From: Daphnia carinata
Taxonomy: Eukaryota; Arthropoda; Branchiopoda; Diplostraca; Daphniidae
Assembly (NCBI RefSeq): GCF_022539665.2
Contig: NC_081333.1
Coordinates: 10,538,971 to 10,602,970 of the forward strand
Length of the DNA: 64,000 bases
Direction: 5' to 3'
Shown here: piece after piece, positions 37,959 through 49,200 of the stretch
How the letters are laid out: each line of letters starts with the position of its first letter
Numbering within the stretch: the first letter of the stretch is position 1
Made by a program: the position numbers and the translations under genes
The notes under the pieces: generated by a model
Told to the model about the DNA's origin: nothing
Databases searched by the model: none
The model's input: only the letters and a program-made list of their open reading frames with translations

Positions 37959-38709
37959 TTTACAGCCAACAAATTGAAAATGAAGATGGGCAAGCTAAAG
38001 TTAAAATATTTGCTTTAAGGCCAGTTCAAACAATCAAGAATTTGAAAAGCTTGTTTTAAAAAGTTTTCGCCGCCGCACCGTGGTGGACTGTGTATATCGT
38101 GTGTTTGGAACGTGAATCAGTACAGCGTGGAAATAACGTTGGAAATAGGCGGAGTCTTCAACGATGGAAATTGTTAGAGGGAAGGATATTTCGAAGAAGA
38201 AAATGATTACTTCACGCTCTAACGATCCGTGCAAATAATCAAATATTGGTTCCAACTGGAAATCCTATTATAGAATATTGATAAAAGCGTAAATCATGAT
38301 CAACCGGGCTAACAATAAGTGCATCACGTTCTGTTATTTACACCTAGCCTAAAAAAAAAGAGACGCAAATACACCTATTCAAGTACGTTATAACCACCGT
38401 CTTCGTCCTTTCGGTGATTTTCAAACAATATCTGGTATAACGTTCCATGCTTCGCTGCTTCCATAACATGGTATTTAGTTATTTATACGCTCTTTGTTAA
38501 GCTCTTCCCATTAGAGGAGAGAAAAGCCATTCCAGATTCCACCTTCCATGATCGTTTTCCACGATACACTGGTACACGATACGCATATACGATTTACCGG
38601 GTATTGGCAGCAAAAAAGACTTGTCCTGAACTGTACAGTCAGATACCTTTTCCGGCTTCACAGCTGAATAATACAGCGACTTCGAGCAGAAAAGACCTTA
38701 AGTTTTACC
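37959..38709. promoter_or_regulatory. Intergenic region between divergent NUDCD3 and fumarase
   Basis: 751 bp separate the two start codons, so the 5'UTRs and promoters of both genes must be here. No conserved motif is recognised, and short open frames in it look random. Confidence 0.55.
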
Positions 38710-40839
38710 ATGGCTAACTCGATGCATCTTATTCCCAGCTACATTTCAAGGTCGACCTTGAATTCGAGAGGAATGAAAGTGGGTCTAGTGAAGTCCGTGG
38801 AGCAGTTGTTGAGTAGATGTTCTTTTGTCTTGGCGACTACAGCCCAGAGAACGGTATTCGAATGCTTTTTCATTTTTTGGTCTAGAAATTTTTACACATT
38901 ATAACATTTTTTTGTTTTTATCACAGATGGCTAGTGGTTATCGAACTGAAGCAGATACATTTGGGGAACTACAAGTTCCAAATGACAAATACTATGGAGC
39001 ACAAACTGTTCGTTCAACTATGAATTTTCCAATTGGTGGAGAATCTGAAAAGATGCCTGTAAGCACCATATCATGTGCTGAAATATGTATTCCTACAGCA
39101 ATATTTTCTTTCAATTTCATCTAGTTGCCAGTAATCAAAGCATTTGGAGTACTAAAGAAAGCAGCAGCAGAAGTCAACCAGGATTATGGGCTGGATCCCA
39201 AAATTGCCGCTTCAATAAGTCAAGCTTGTGATGAGGTATTCAGAGCTCCATATCTTTCACAGTTAATTGGGGAAAAATATGTAAGCAAATTGTGTAATTC
39301 TTCCTTGTTTATTAGGTTATAAGTGGATCTTTGTATGCTGAGCATTTTCCATTAGTTATTTGGCAAACGGGTTCAGGAACACAGTCAAATATGAATGTCA
39401 ATGAAGTTATTAGCAATCGTGCAATTGAAATTTTGGGTGGTGTTTTGGGTAGCAAAAAACCTGTTCATCCAAATGATCATGTTAACAAAAGCCAGGTTTT
39501 TAAACAATTTATTTTGTTTATGTTTCTAGTTTACTTGAATCATATTTTATGAATAATAGAGTTCCAATGACACATATCCCACTGCCATGCACATTGCAGT
39601 TGCAGTTGAAGTGACAAGCAGTTTATTGCCCAGTCTTGAAAAACTTCACGACGCAATTGATGCAAAGGCCAAGGAATTTCAAGATATCATAAAAATTGGT
39701 CGTACACATACTCAGGTACGTTCCTGTTGGTCAAACGTGAAGATGTATTTTAGTGTAATAAATGTTTTTTTTTTTTAATTTGTTTGTAGGATGCAACACC
39801 TTTGACTTTAGGCCAAGAATTTAGTGGATATGCTCAACAAATCGCATTCGCGATCGAGCGTGTCAAAGCTTCACTTCCACATGTGTATATGCTGGCAGCT
39901 GGTGGCACCGCTGTTGGAACTGGGTTGAATACGCGAATCGGCTTTGCTGAAAAAGTCGCCGCTCGAGTTTCTGAACTTACAGGTAACTAGAGGGTGTCCA
40001 CTACTTTATGCACGCTTTCCTTATGCGTAAAAATGCTCTAGGATTGCCTTTCGTCACGGCACCAAACAAATTTGAAGCCCTTGCTTCTCATGATGCCCTT
40101 GTTCAGATGTCAGGATCTTTGAACACGGTAGCCGTTAGCCTCATGAAAATTGCCAATGATATTCGATTTTTGGCTTCTGGACCTCGCTGTGGATTGGGGG
40201 AATTATCACTGCCTGAAAACGAACCGGGTTCCTCTATTATGCCAGGTAACATTGAAGGGGTGTACTCTACTCATAGAAAGCAACGTTTTTGTACAGAGCT
40301 AAAAAGCATCAATTCTCATACGTTATTATTTTACTTTGCGGTTATTATAGGAAAAGTGAATCCCACGCAGTGTGAAGCCATAACCATGGTTGCAGCACAG
40401 GTAATGGGTAACCACGTGGCGGTAACGATTGGTGGAAGCAACGGACATTTCGAACTAAACGTTTTCAAGCCGATGATCGTTTCTAATGTACTCCGATCCA
40501 TTCGGTTGTTGTCCGACAGCTGTAACGCGTTTACAAAGAATTGCGTTGTCGGAATTGAAGCCAATCGTGATCGCATTAATAAGCTATTACATGAATCGCT
40601 GATGCTTGTTACAGCCCTGAATCCACACATCGGTTATGACAAGGTTATATTTCGCATGAGACAGGTTCATTGATGAACATTGATTTATATTGTGTTCTAT
40701 TTTACAGGCTGCTAAAATAGCCAAAACAGCGCATAAAGAAGGCTCCACGCTGAAGGAAACTGCCCTCAAACTTGGTTATTTGACGGAGGAGCAGTTCAAT
40801 GAATGGGTAAAACCTGAGGATATGCTGGGACCCAAATAA
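38710..40839 (+). CDS. FH: Fumarate hydratase, class II
   Basis: Converts fumarate to malate in the mitochondrial TCA cycle, with a cytosolic pool that clears fumarate. Exon 1 (38710-38853) encodes a basic, hydroxylated leader ([20 protein letters not shown]) that fits a mitochondrial presequence. Exon 2 opens at 38927 directly with ATG ([20 protein letters not shown]). The rest shows [69 protein letters not shown], the fumarase/aspartase signature GSSIMPGKVNP (split by an intron after MPG) and [19 protein letters not shown]. The C-terminus is PEDMLGPK. Ten short exons, all with GT..AG borders; the key catalytic residues are present. Confidence 0.97.
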
Positions 40840-43266
40840 TTGTTGTTGGTAGCGCAAGAGCTTTCAGTTGGGTTGGTTTTTAATAGCTGTACAATATTAT
40901 AGAATAAACATGGTTATCTGCTGAAGTTGCCATTAGCAACACCATACATCCGGTAACCATAGGCTGTTGACATAGGAAACGGAAGCACAACTTCTCCATT
41001 TACCCTTTCCGCAAATGTCTAAGAATAGAAAGAAAACATCTGGGTATTATCGATGACTGCAGAGCAGTCAATTCTTGTCGCAAATGAGAAAATGGATCTG
41101 TAGTCTATGCTTTTCTCGACAACTGCGCCTGCTTAAAAGGTTCCGTTTTGTGTAAGAGTCGAAAACCAATAACAAAAGTGACTTGCGAACAAGTGCAGAT
41201 AGGGAATGTAGGGGTGGAGAGGAACCGGAGCAACGAGCATATGTTTGGGCAATGAGACCATCACGTGCAGAGTTGAAGAGAAATCACTTTTCGTGTTCAG
41301 TTGCTTTTTTGGTCATTTCTTGAGAAGTCGTCACTCGAGTGTCAACATGTGGCGGATGTAGTGCATTTTGTATACACTTTCTTGTGCACGCTATGGCGAA
41401 TGCCAATATATTTAAATTCTCAGACTTGACAGCACCCAACTTCAACCCGATATGCAACTTTCAGAGGTAAATGTATATCAATGCAGTTGATTCTAAAAAG
41501 TTAAAAGGCTTATGTTGTACCCGTTCAATCAAAAAAGTTTAATTATGTTTTAACCAAACCGTTTTTTCTGAAGGCTCCCGAAAATTGCTTCACATCAATC
41601 TTCCTCAGAAGGGAATTCTGAGAAGCGCAGTAGATCCCGTTGTGCGATGCGGAACCAACAAAAACTTTGTAACGCAGTTTTAATTTTATCAGAAAATTCA
41701 TCGTATCCACAGCATAAGGTATACGGGCAATTTTTGTTTTGCCTTGGTTTTTAAAAATTCTATCTGTTACTCCAAATATGGGAAAGTAGAATCTTAATTT
41801 ATCCCTTAAGGTTAATTACACATTTTATTTTCTAAATTATATTCTTATCATCCTTTTTAATAGTTCTGTACTCTATGACATGGTGGCTTCGTATTTCAAG
41901 TTATTAATTTCGCGTCTACAATATGGCGACATAGTGCAAATATTGCCAATGCACACAACATTTTGGGCCGATCAATAATGTGGTACAGGGTAGCTCCGGA
42001 AATTACGCAGGGACCCTCATGCCAAAAAACATTGCATGATAATATGTGTCTTGAGGGATTTTTTTTTTTTTTTTTCAAGTGGTGGGACAAGTCGCGTGCT
42101 TTGTCACAGTTTTTCTATAGTTGCTGGCTCCGTTCTACTCTCTTTTTTTTTTGCCAAGAGAGGTTTCCTAGCTTCTAGTTTCTCCGTGGTTTTCCTATGG
42201 AAATGAGGAGTTTGTACAAAAAGAAAGCTTGTTTGATGTAGGCCAACACGTGTTTTTATCGGAAATCAGACGGGGGTTCCCACTATTTTTGTTATTTTTT
42301 TTTATTCAGGAGGGTTCGTGAGAGATTGAGCTACGTAGCAAACTCAACTTTCGTGTTCTAAATAACTACCCTCGAATCGCGATGAAAGATGAGGCCAGAC
42401 GCTATGGCTGGGGGAAGACGATCCCTAGTTTTTCATCCATATTCCGCAAAGTGAAGGTCGTTGGCATGCGGAATAAACATATTTATGAATCCCACTAAAA
42501 TTAAAGGCACCGTGCAATACGTTCCTGTCTTTCAAGTATCCTTGATATTTTATATTTTATATCGCCAGTCGAGAACTCTGTCGCCTTTGGTGTAAGGTTG
42601 CCTAAGGCCTGTCTGTCACGCCTACCATTTCTTTTTTTTTTACATAATATTATACGCTAGCGTAAAAGAAAGAGAAATGAAAGCTAACCCACACCCTGCC
42701 ATCTTTGCGTGCAGCCACACTCGAGTGCACGAAAAGAGTAACGCTGTCGTTTTCATCAGTTTAAAATAATTTGTGTCAGTAAGAACCCTGCGGTTATACT
42801 GAGTACGCAACCGAAGAAAATTAGGTCACAAAAGGTTTAGAAAAAAAACGTGGCACTTTTAGAGAAACGAAAACATTTTTGTGGCACCGTGGCAACATCT
42901 TCAATCGCAGTTACAGAGGGAAGAGTATCCTCGCCTGGTGTCTGCAGTTACGTTGCCGATCTGACTCATTTATCTTGGGCCCTTCGTCCGTCTCTGTACG
43001 AAGTCCGACAGTGGCCTTGCTGGTGTTGTTTAGTTTGCTGAGGAATTCCTCGTGAATACACGTTGAGTTCCCGTCTAGTCTACATCGGTTTTGATACCGA
43101 TCGAAAAATTTCGAAATTTTTTCCGTCACGGACAGCCGGAAACTAATTGGACTTCCTGTCACGATTTTTCACATCTTTCCGTTCGGGCAGCTATTCAAGT
43201 TTCTGTTAGTTCGCTTGAAGAAATCCTAGAGACTTCAGTCATAACACAAGTCTTCCTAACGCAACT
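40840..43266. other. Intergenic region between fumarase and calpain
   Basis: A polyadenylation-type AATAAA lies at about 40903. Most of the stretch shows no coding signal apart from a possible minus-strand terminal exon at 40914-41018, listed separately. The right end must hold the promoter and 5'UTR of the calpain first exon. Confidence 0.5.
40914..41018 (-). CDS. Possible orphan terminal exon
   Basis: Read on the minus strand, a splice acceptor (TATTCTTAG) is followed by 34 sense codons and TAA. The peptide starts TFAERVNGEVVLPFPMSTAY and ends GNFSR. Codon use and composition look protein-like rather than like the surrounding AT-rich DNA. I found no upstream exons and do not recognise the protein. 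It overlaps or abuts the fumarase 3' end. Confidence 0.3.
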   Translation of the reverse strand, partial: TFAERVNGEVVLPFPMSTAYGYRMYGVANGNFSR

Positions 43267-46200
43267 ATGGATTTCTTCCGTGCCGGCTTGAAAAATTTTG
43301 GCCTGGGTGGCTTCAAAATGGATGACACTACGGCAAATCTGGTGGCCAATTTTGCCAGTGGAGGGATTGGCATGGCCCTAGACCAAATTTCGCGTACTTC
43401 TTTGCCCAGTCGGCGGAAGGACCCACCCCCACCAAGACCACCCTGCCCTTTCAAAGTGGTAAGACATGGTTATGCTTAATTTCGTCCGTTTGTCAACGCA
43501 ATCATTAAAGCAATCTATCCATGTTCACTTCGTTCATCATCTCCCACACATCAGTTAGACCAAAGCTCTTTTTAAAACCAAACCTTAGAAAATATATGGG
43601 AACAAAAAAATTCCTTGACACCGAGAGCTAGAGAAGGTGTTCATTGTCAAGAATGATCTCACCGGAATTTTCGCTTTCTGTGGTAGCTTGAAGCGAAATA
43701 GGTGGCTCAAGGCCCACGGTTTTTACTAGGCACGGCAACGGGCTACGAAAGCAAAAGCGAAGGCGAAACAGACAGCTTGCCACTAACGTGTTGTCCTATT
43801 GTCCCTTGCCGCTAGAGTTTCAAAATAGAACGAGCTTGAGAAAAGTAAAAGATGGATTACTGAGTGCAGGATGTGACCCAAAAATGTTTACCAACCGTAC
43901 AAGAAGGGCAAAAACGTGAATTTCTGTTCCAAAAAAACAGAGATGCCTTGTATACTTCTTTTTTTAGTTGGCGTTTAATTAGATGTAGGGTATTCTATAA
44001 CTGACATGCATCAGTTGCTTTTTTTTCCGCCCTTTTTTGTTAACATGAGTGAACTATCGTAAATATTCTGGCAAGCATTCGCTACGGTATTTATAGCTCA
44101 GCCAAATCACAGTTGGATCTGTTTGTTTTCTTAAGTTCAACAAAATTTGTTGAACAAACAGGTCGTTGGATCACAAACATCCTCTTGTCAAACATAGTTG
44201 TAATCATGCGAATCGCTTCCGTAGTTGTGTTGATTCTCCAATGTGTTGATCTTTAGACTCTATAAAAGTCGTGAATTTAGTTGTGCATTAGGCTTAGTTT
44301 ATAGACCTCCGCAACAGAGATTCGCGCACGTCAGCCATCATAAACACCATAGTTTTCGTTACATTATGCACAAGAATGTCTCATAAAATGAAGTATTAAC
44401 ACCATATTTAGAGCTGAATAAGAATGTTAGGGTGCTGAATGCGTAAAAAAAAATCTAAAGTATCCAGTCCATATTTTTTAAAATGTTAATCACGGGAAAA
44501 CCTGCATTGACAGGGTTTTATTTTTCCTTCGGGCGTTTCCCGTAGTCAATGAATCCGGTGCAATGATCCCGTTTATTGTTGTTTTGCATGGAGTGATTTC
44601 CTGTTTTAATGTGACGGGCGTTGCTCATGTTTGGGATTTCAAAAATGTGAATTGACCGACATTGGCCTTGAGTTTTGTTTTAGTTCTCTGGTTGCCTAAC
44701 CAAAAAAGGTGAATCGTTAGTGGAACACCGTTAGTGAACAACCATTTTTTATCGAATGCAAGATAACTTAATACTCCGGAATATTCCAGCAGTCGAATTT
44801 CGTATTTCTTCTTTTTTGGGCCTCAAGTAGTTGACTAGTTTGAGGTCTCAAGGCAAGCCACACCCTCAAAAGGGTGTGACGCGTTACTCAAGTATGGGCA
44901 TACCTTAAAACCCGGTTTAAAGTGTAATTATTTTGCTTCATTGCTGATGAAACGAACGTGTTGCATAACGGTTGGAATACATAAGATAAAATAGTAAAGG
45001 CAGGAATCTATGATTAGTTGATGACGCTGATCATTGTGTCAACAGCAAGATGGGCTTATTTTCCACCGACAAGCATTCCGATTGAATGCTAACTACTGCG
45101 TGGCTTTGAAACTATATGTCACGCAACCACATCAAACGGTCTGAATTCCATATCTACTATATTATGGGAATTCCTAGATGGCCTTCTCTTTCTAGGGTTG
45201 TTAATTATTACGGGTTTGTTGGTTATTAGGGCTTGTCGGTAATTTCAGATGGTAGAAATCGAATGGATGGGAAGACAGGGAGTCATTACCGGTGGTAGAA
45301 AGCGGCAGTTTGAAGGCCATATCCTTGATGGTCAACCAAGCAGTAATTCTACCGGATATCGTGTCGTTCAATTCACCACATCTAGTACATTAGAAAGTGC
45401 GCGTCCGGGGTTTTAGAAAAATTCGTTGTTCGTCCGATCGACATCGGCCTCAAGTATTTGTCTCGTGCAGTTTGTGGCTGAGAGCATTGTCGACGAGGTA
45501 GAAGAACTGTGTCCTACGCATGCTTAGTATCACCTATCGATTTTTTGGCTAAAGTGCAGAACTGGTGCCAACTTTCCTGCATAGCGAGCAGCTAAACATT
45601 ATTGTCAGCTGTTTTTGTTTGCCTCGTTCATCGCTGCAAAAAGTATCTGCATTATCCCTTAGTGTTGGTTTTGCCATAACGCCGTGGATATTCGTGTAGT
45701 CACGTACGACATTCGAAAAAAAATCCTGTTGTGAAATCGAAATGCCTTATACCTACGGGAACTTTACAATCTACAACGTGAGTTATCGCATTCTGCGAAA
45801 TGAGCTCAACGCATATTTTCCAAATCTTCTCCTGCCTACCCTAGTTTTCTTATATCTACTGCTATCGTAACAGTCTGCAGTTCTTTGCTTACGTTTTCGA
45901 AGTTCACACGGCCGCCACCTGTAGAGTATAATATATTGTAGATAAGGATTGCACTTCCACACACATGTTTTGGGAGGTCTTGTTTTTGTAATAACAAAGA
46001 GCCAATAGTACGGTATCTACCTTTAGATTTGGTACCGATTGAGCTATGAAATACTGTATTCTTATCAAGAATTTGTGAAGAAATGAATAGACGTACGTTT
46101 GGTTTTTTTCGTCTATTTCGTTTAGTCTGATAACTGTTTTCAAACCATTTGGAATTGTACACGCAGTCAATTGTTAACAATTGGCATCATCCAAATACGA

Positions 46201-49200
46201 GCATGGCTTTCAAACAGCCAAAAACGATTTTCCCCACTACTAGAGTATGTATTTTAATTTACAACATATGCTATTCCGGTTATTATCTTTCTAGTTCCCG
46301 CTATGTTTATTGGCCTAAAGCGGCCACAGAAGTTGAGCCAAATTTTTTGTACTAAATTGTTCTTGTGGATCCGTTCTGATTAAACTCAAATCTAAAACGT
46401 GGTTTAGTAATAAACATATTTTCGTTAATTACGAGAATGCATTGTCGCGCTTCGTGTACGTAGATCACGGGGCAATCTCTAGCGCGACTTATCTCTCATT
46501 ATTAATTAATTATCAAAAGCGTAAAATTATCCACAACATTGATAAACATAACATGTGAACTATTTCGTAACTAGGAAACTCCTGCTTGCTTAAAGATGAG
46601 CAATTATTGATCAAATCCATTTATCATTTTACGTACCACAATCTTATGGCAGTTGGGTGAGAAGGGCGCCTCAATTAAAGCCCGTCAGAACGTGCAAGAT
46701 TTCGTTCAAATCCGAGATAGCTGTCTACAAAATGGAACCCTTTTCGAGGATGCGTCTTTTCCAGCGGACACTTCGTCAATCTACTACAGCCGGCGGACTG
46801 CTCGCGACTTTGTCTGGTTGAGGCCAACAGTAAGTGCAACTTCTTGTGCCATTTTGTCTGAGTAGATAAACGAAACGATTGGTCATAATTCATTTTTAGC
46901 CTCAATCAGCATGACATTCTATAATTACGGCTAAACAAATAAATACATATTTAAATAATTTAGGAAATCGTCGAGGATCCACAACTCTTCGTCGAAGGAG
47001 CTTCACGATTCGACGTGCAGCAAGGCGAATTAGGTACAATTCTGTTTTAAATAATATGCTGCCTTTTCCTCATTAAGTTCATCATAAACTCTTGGCAACA
47101 GTTGAAGTTTGTATTGCAATTGAAGCACTGTGTTTGTTTCCGCTGGTTACCATTCAAGTTAGACTTCGTTTACTCAGTTACTTCCATTACGCAGTATATT
47201 GCAACAACTGTAGCGATTAGCTCCGCGCTAACTAAACATTTGGCAGTGAGTCTATTTCTTATTATGCTTGTTTTTTTTGTTTTTTTCAATATATAGGCGA
47301 TTGCTGGCTGCTTGCTGCCATGGCTAGCCTGACTCTTAACCCAAAACTGTTTCATCAAGTTGTGCCTGAAGATCAAAGTTTCACCGATAATTATGCAGGA
47401 ATTTTTCATTTCCGGTACTACTTCATCCTGTCGATACCGCATTGAAAATTCCCGCTGTTGAAATATCTTTTTCGAAACTCCAATCTAGGATCTGGCAGTA
47501 CGGCACCTGGGTGGATGTCGTGGTAGACGATCGCTTGCCAACCTGTGATGGAAAACTGGTGTTTTTGCAATCACAAACAAAAAATGAATTTTGGAGCGCT
47601 CTGTTGGAAAAAGCATATGCCAAGTAAGCAAACCAATCCCTTGATGTGACAGTTCAATTTCGTGAAAACTCATAGGTGAAACTCTATTTCGCTTTACTAA
47701 CACAGGCTCCACGGTGGCTACGAAGCCTTAAAAGGTGGCACTACGTGTGAGGCTATGGAAGACTTTACTGGCGGAGTGAGCGAAATGTACGAAATGAACC
47801 AAGCACCTCCTAATCTTTTCAAGATTTTACTTAAAGCTCACCAACGCTCATCACTAATGAGCTGCGCAATTGAGGTTGGACCTATAGTCACTTCATTCAC
47901 TTTTCATTATTTTATTGCCAATCAACGTTTGACTATGCAGCCGGATCCTGACCAGTTAGAAGCCGAAACACCGTTGGGTTTGATTAAAGGTCATGCCTAT
48001 AGCATTACAAGCGTGAAAATGATGGACATCCGCACTCCTCGAATGTCGGGGCAGATTCCCATGATCCGTATTCGAAATCCTTGGGGGAATGAAGCCGAGT
48101 GGAAAGGCGCATGGAGCGATCAGTAATAATAGTGTTAACATGATACCCATTCGACAATTTCTGATAACACCAACACCATTCGTTTGCTTATTACAGATCC
48201 CCGGAATGGCAGTTCATCCCGGAAGACGAGAAGGAGGAGGTGGGACTGACTTTCGATCGCGATGGCGAATTTTGGATGTCGTTTCGCGATTTCTCTGCTC
48301 AGTATTCTCGCCTAGAGATAGTCAATCTGAACGCCGATTCCTTAGAAGAAGAGGAGTTGTCTGATGGTACATCAAAACGTTGGTCAGCAAACGAGTTTGC
48401 TGGAAACTGGGTTAAAGGTGCATCTGCTGGCGGCTGCAGGAATCATTTAGGTATGTTACTTACACATCAGCTTTATATCAATACGAATCTATTGCGTTAG
48501 AGGTTCTCGAAGTATGTATTGATGCATCCGTTGCAAGATACAGTATTTATGATAGAAGCAAAGCACTGCCTGTAATCATGAAACCGCCTATTCCCAACGA
48601 GATTAATTATTGCCGTCACGAAATGGCGTGCCTATTGCTGATAATGAATCAATCCGCACAGGAAACGGAAAGTCCTCGGCAAAACCGCTCTACCGACAAA
48701 GAACATAAATGTTCTCCTTTTTTCCTTCTTTCCTCCTTTTTTTTTTCTTTAGTTTACTGAGAAAAAAAATCAGTGGCGAAAGACGCACGCACGCATAGTT
48801 ATTTTTAAACTTCCGAAAACGATAGAGAGCTGCTGTTTTGATATTATAGACGTTAGCTACACAAAAGCTTTGCGTAATATGACTAAATCCAGCGAAGTAA
48901 TTTCGTAATTGCATGATTTAAAAAATAATCATGGGAATTAATGTTTTCCGGATCAAGCGAGTGTTTCATTAGTTTATTTTTCCTTCATTATAGCCACTTT
49001 TCATCTGAATCCACAATATCGTATTACACTGGAAGATCCGGATGGTTAGTATTTCGTCTATTATTTCAGATTTTATTCAACGTTGTAACTAAATCCTCTT
49101 CTAATGAAATTTAGACGACGACAATGACGATAAATGTACGGTGATTGTGGCTTTGATGCAAAAGAACCGTAGAGCTCAGCGGAAAATTGGTCTAGATTGC

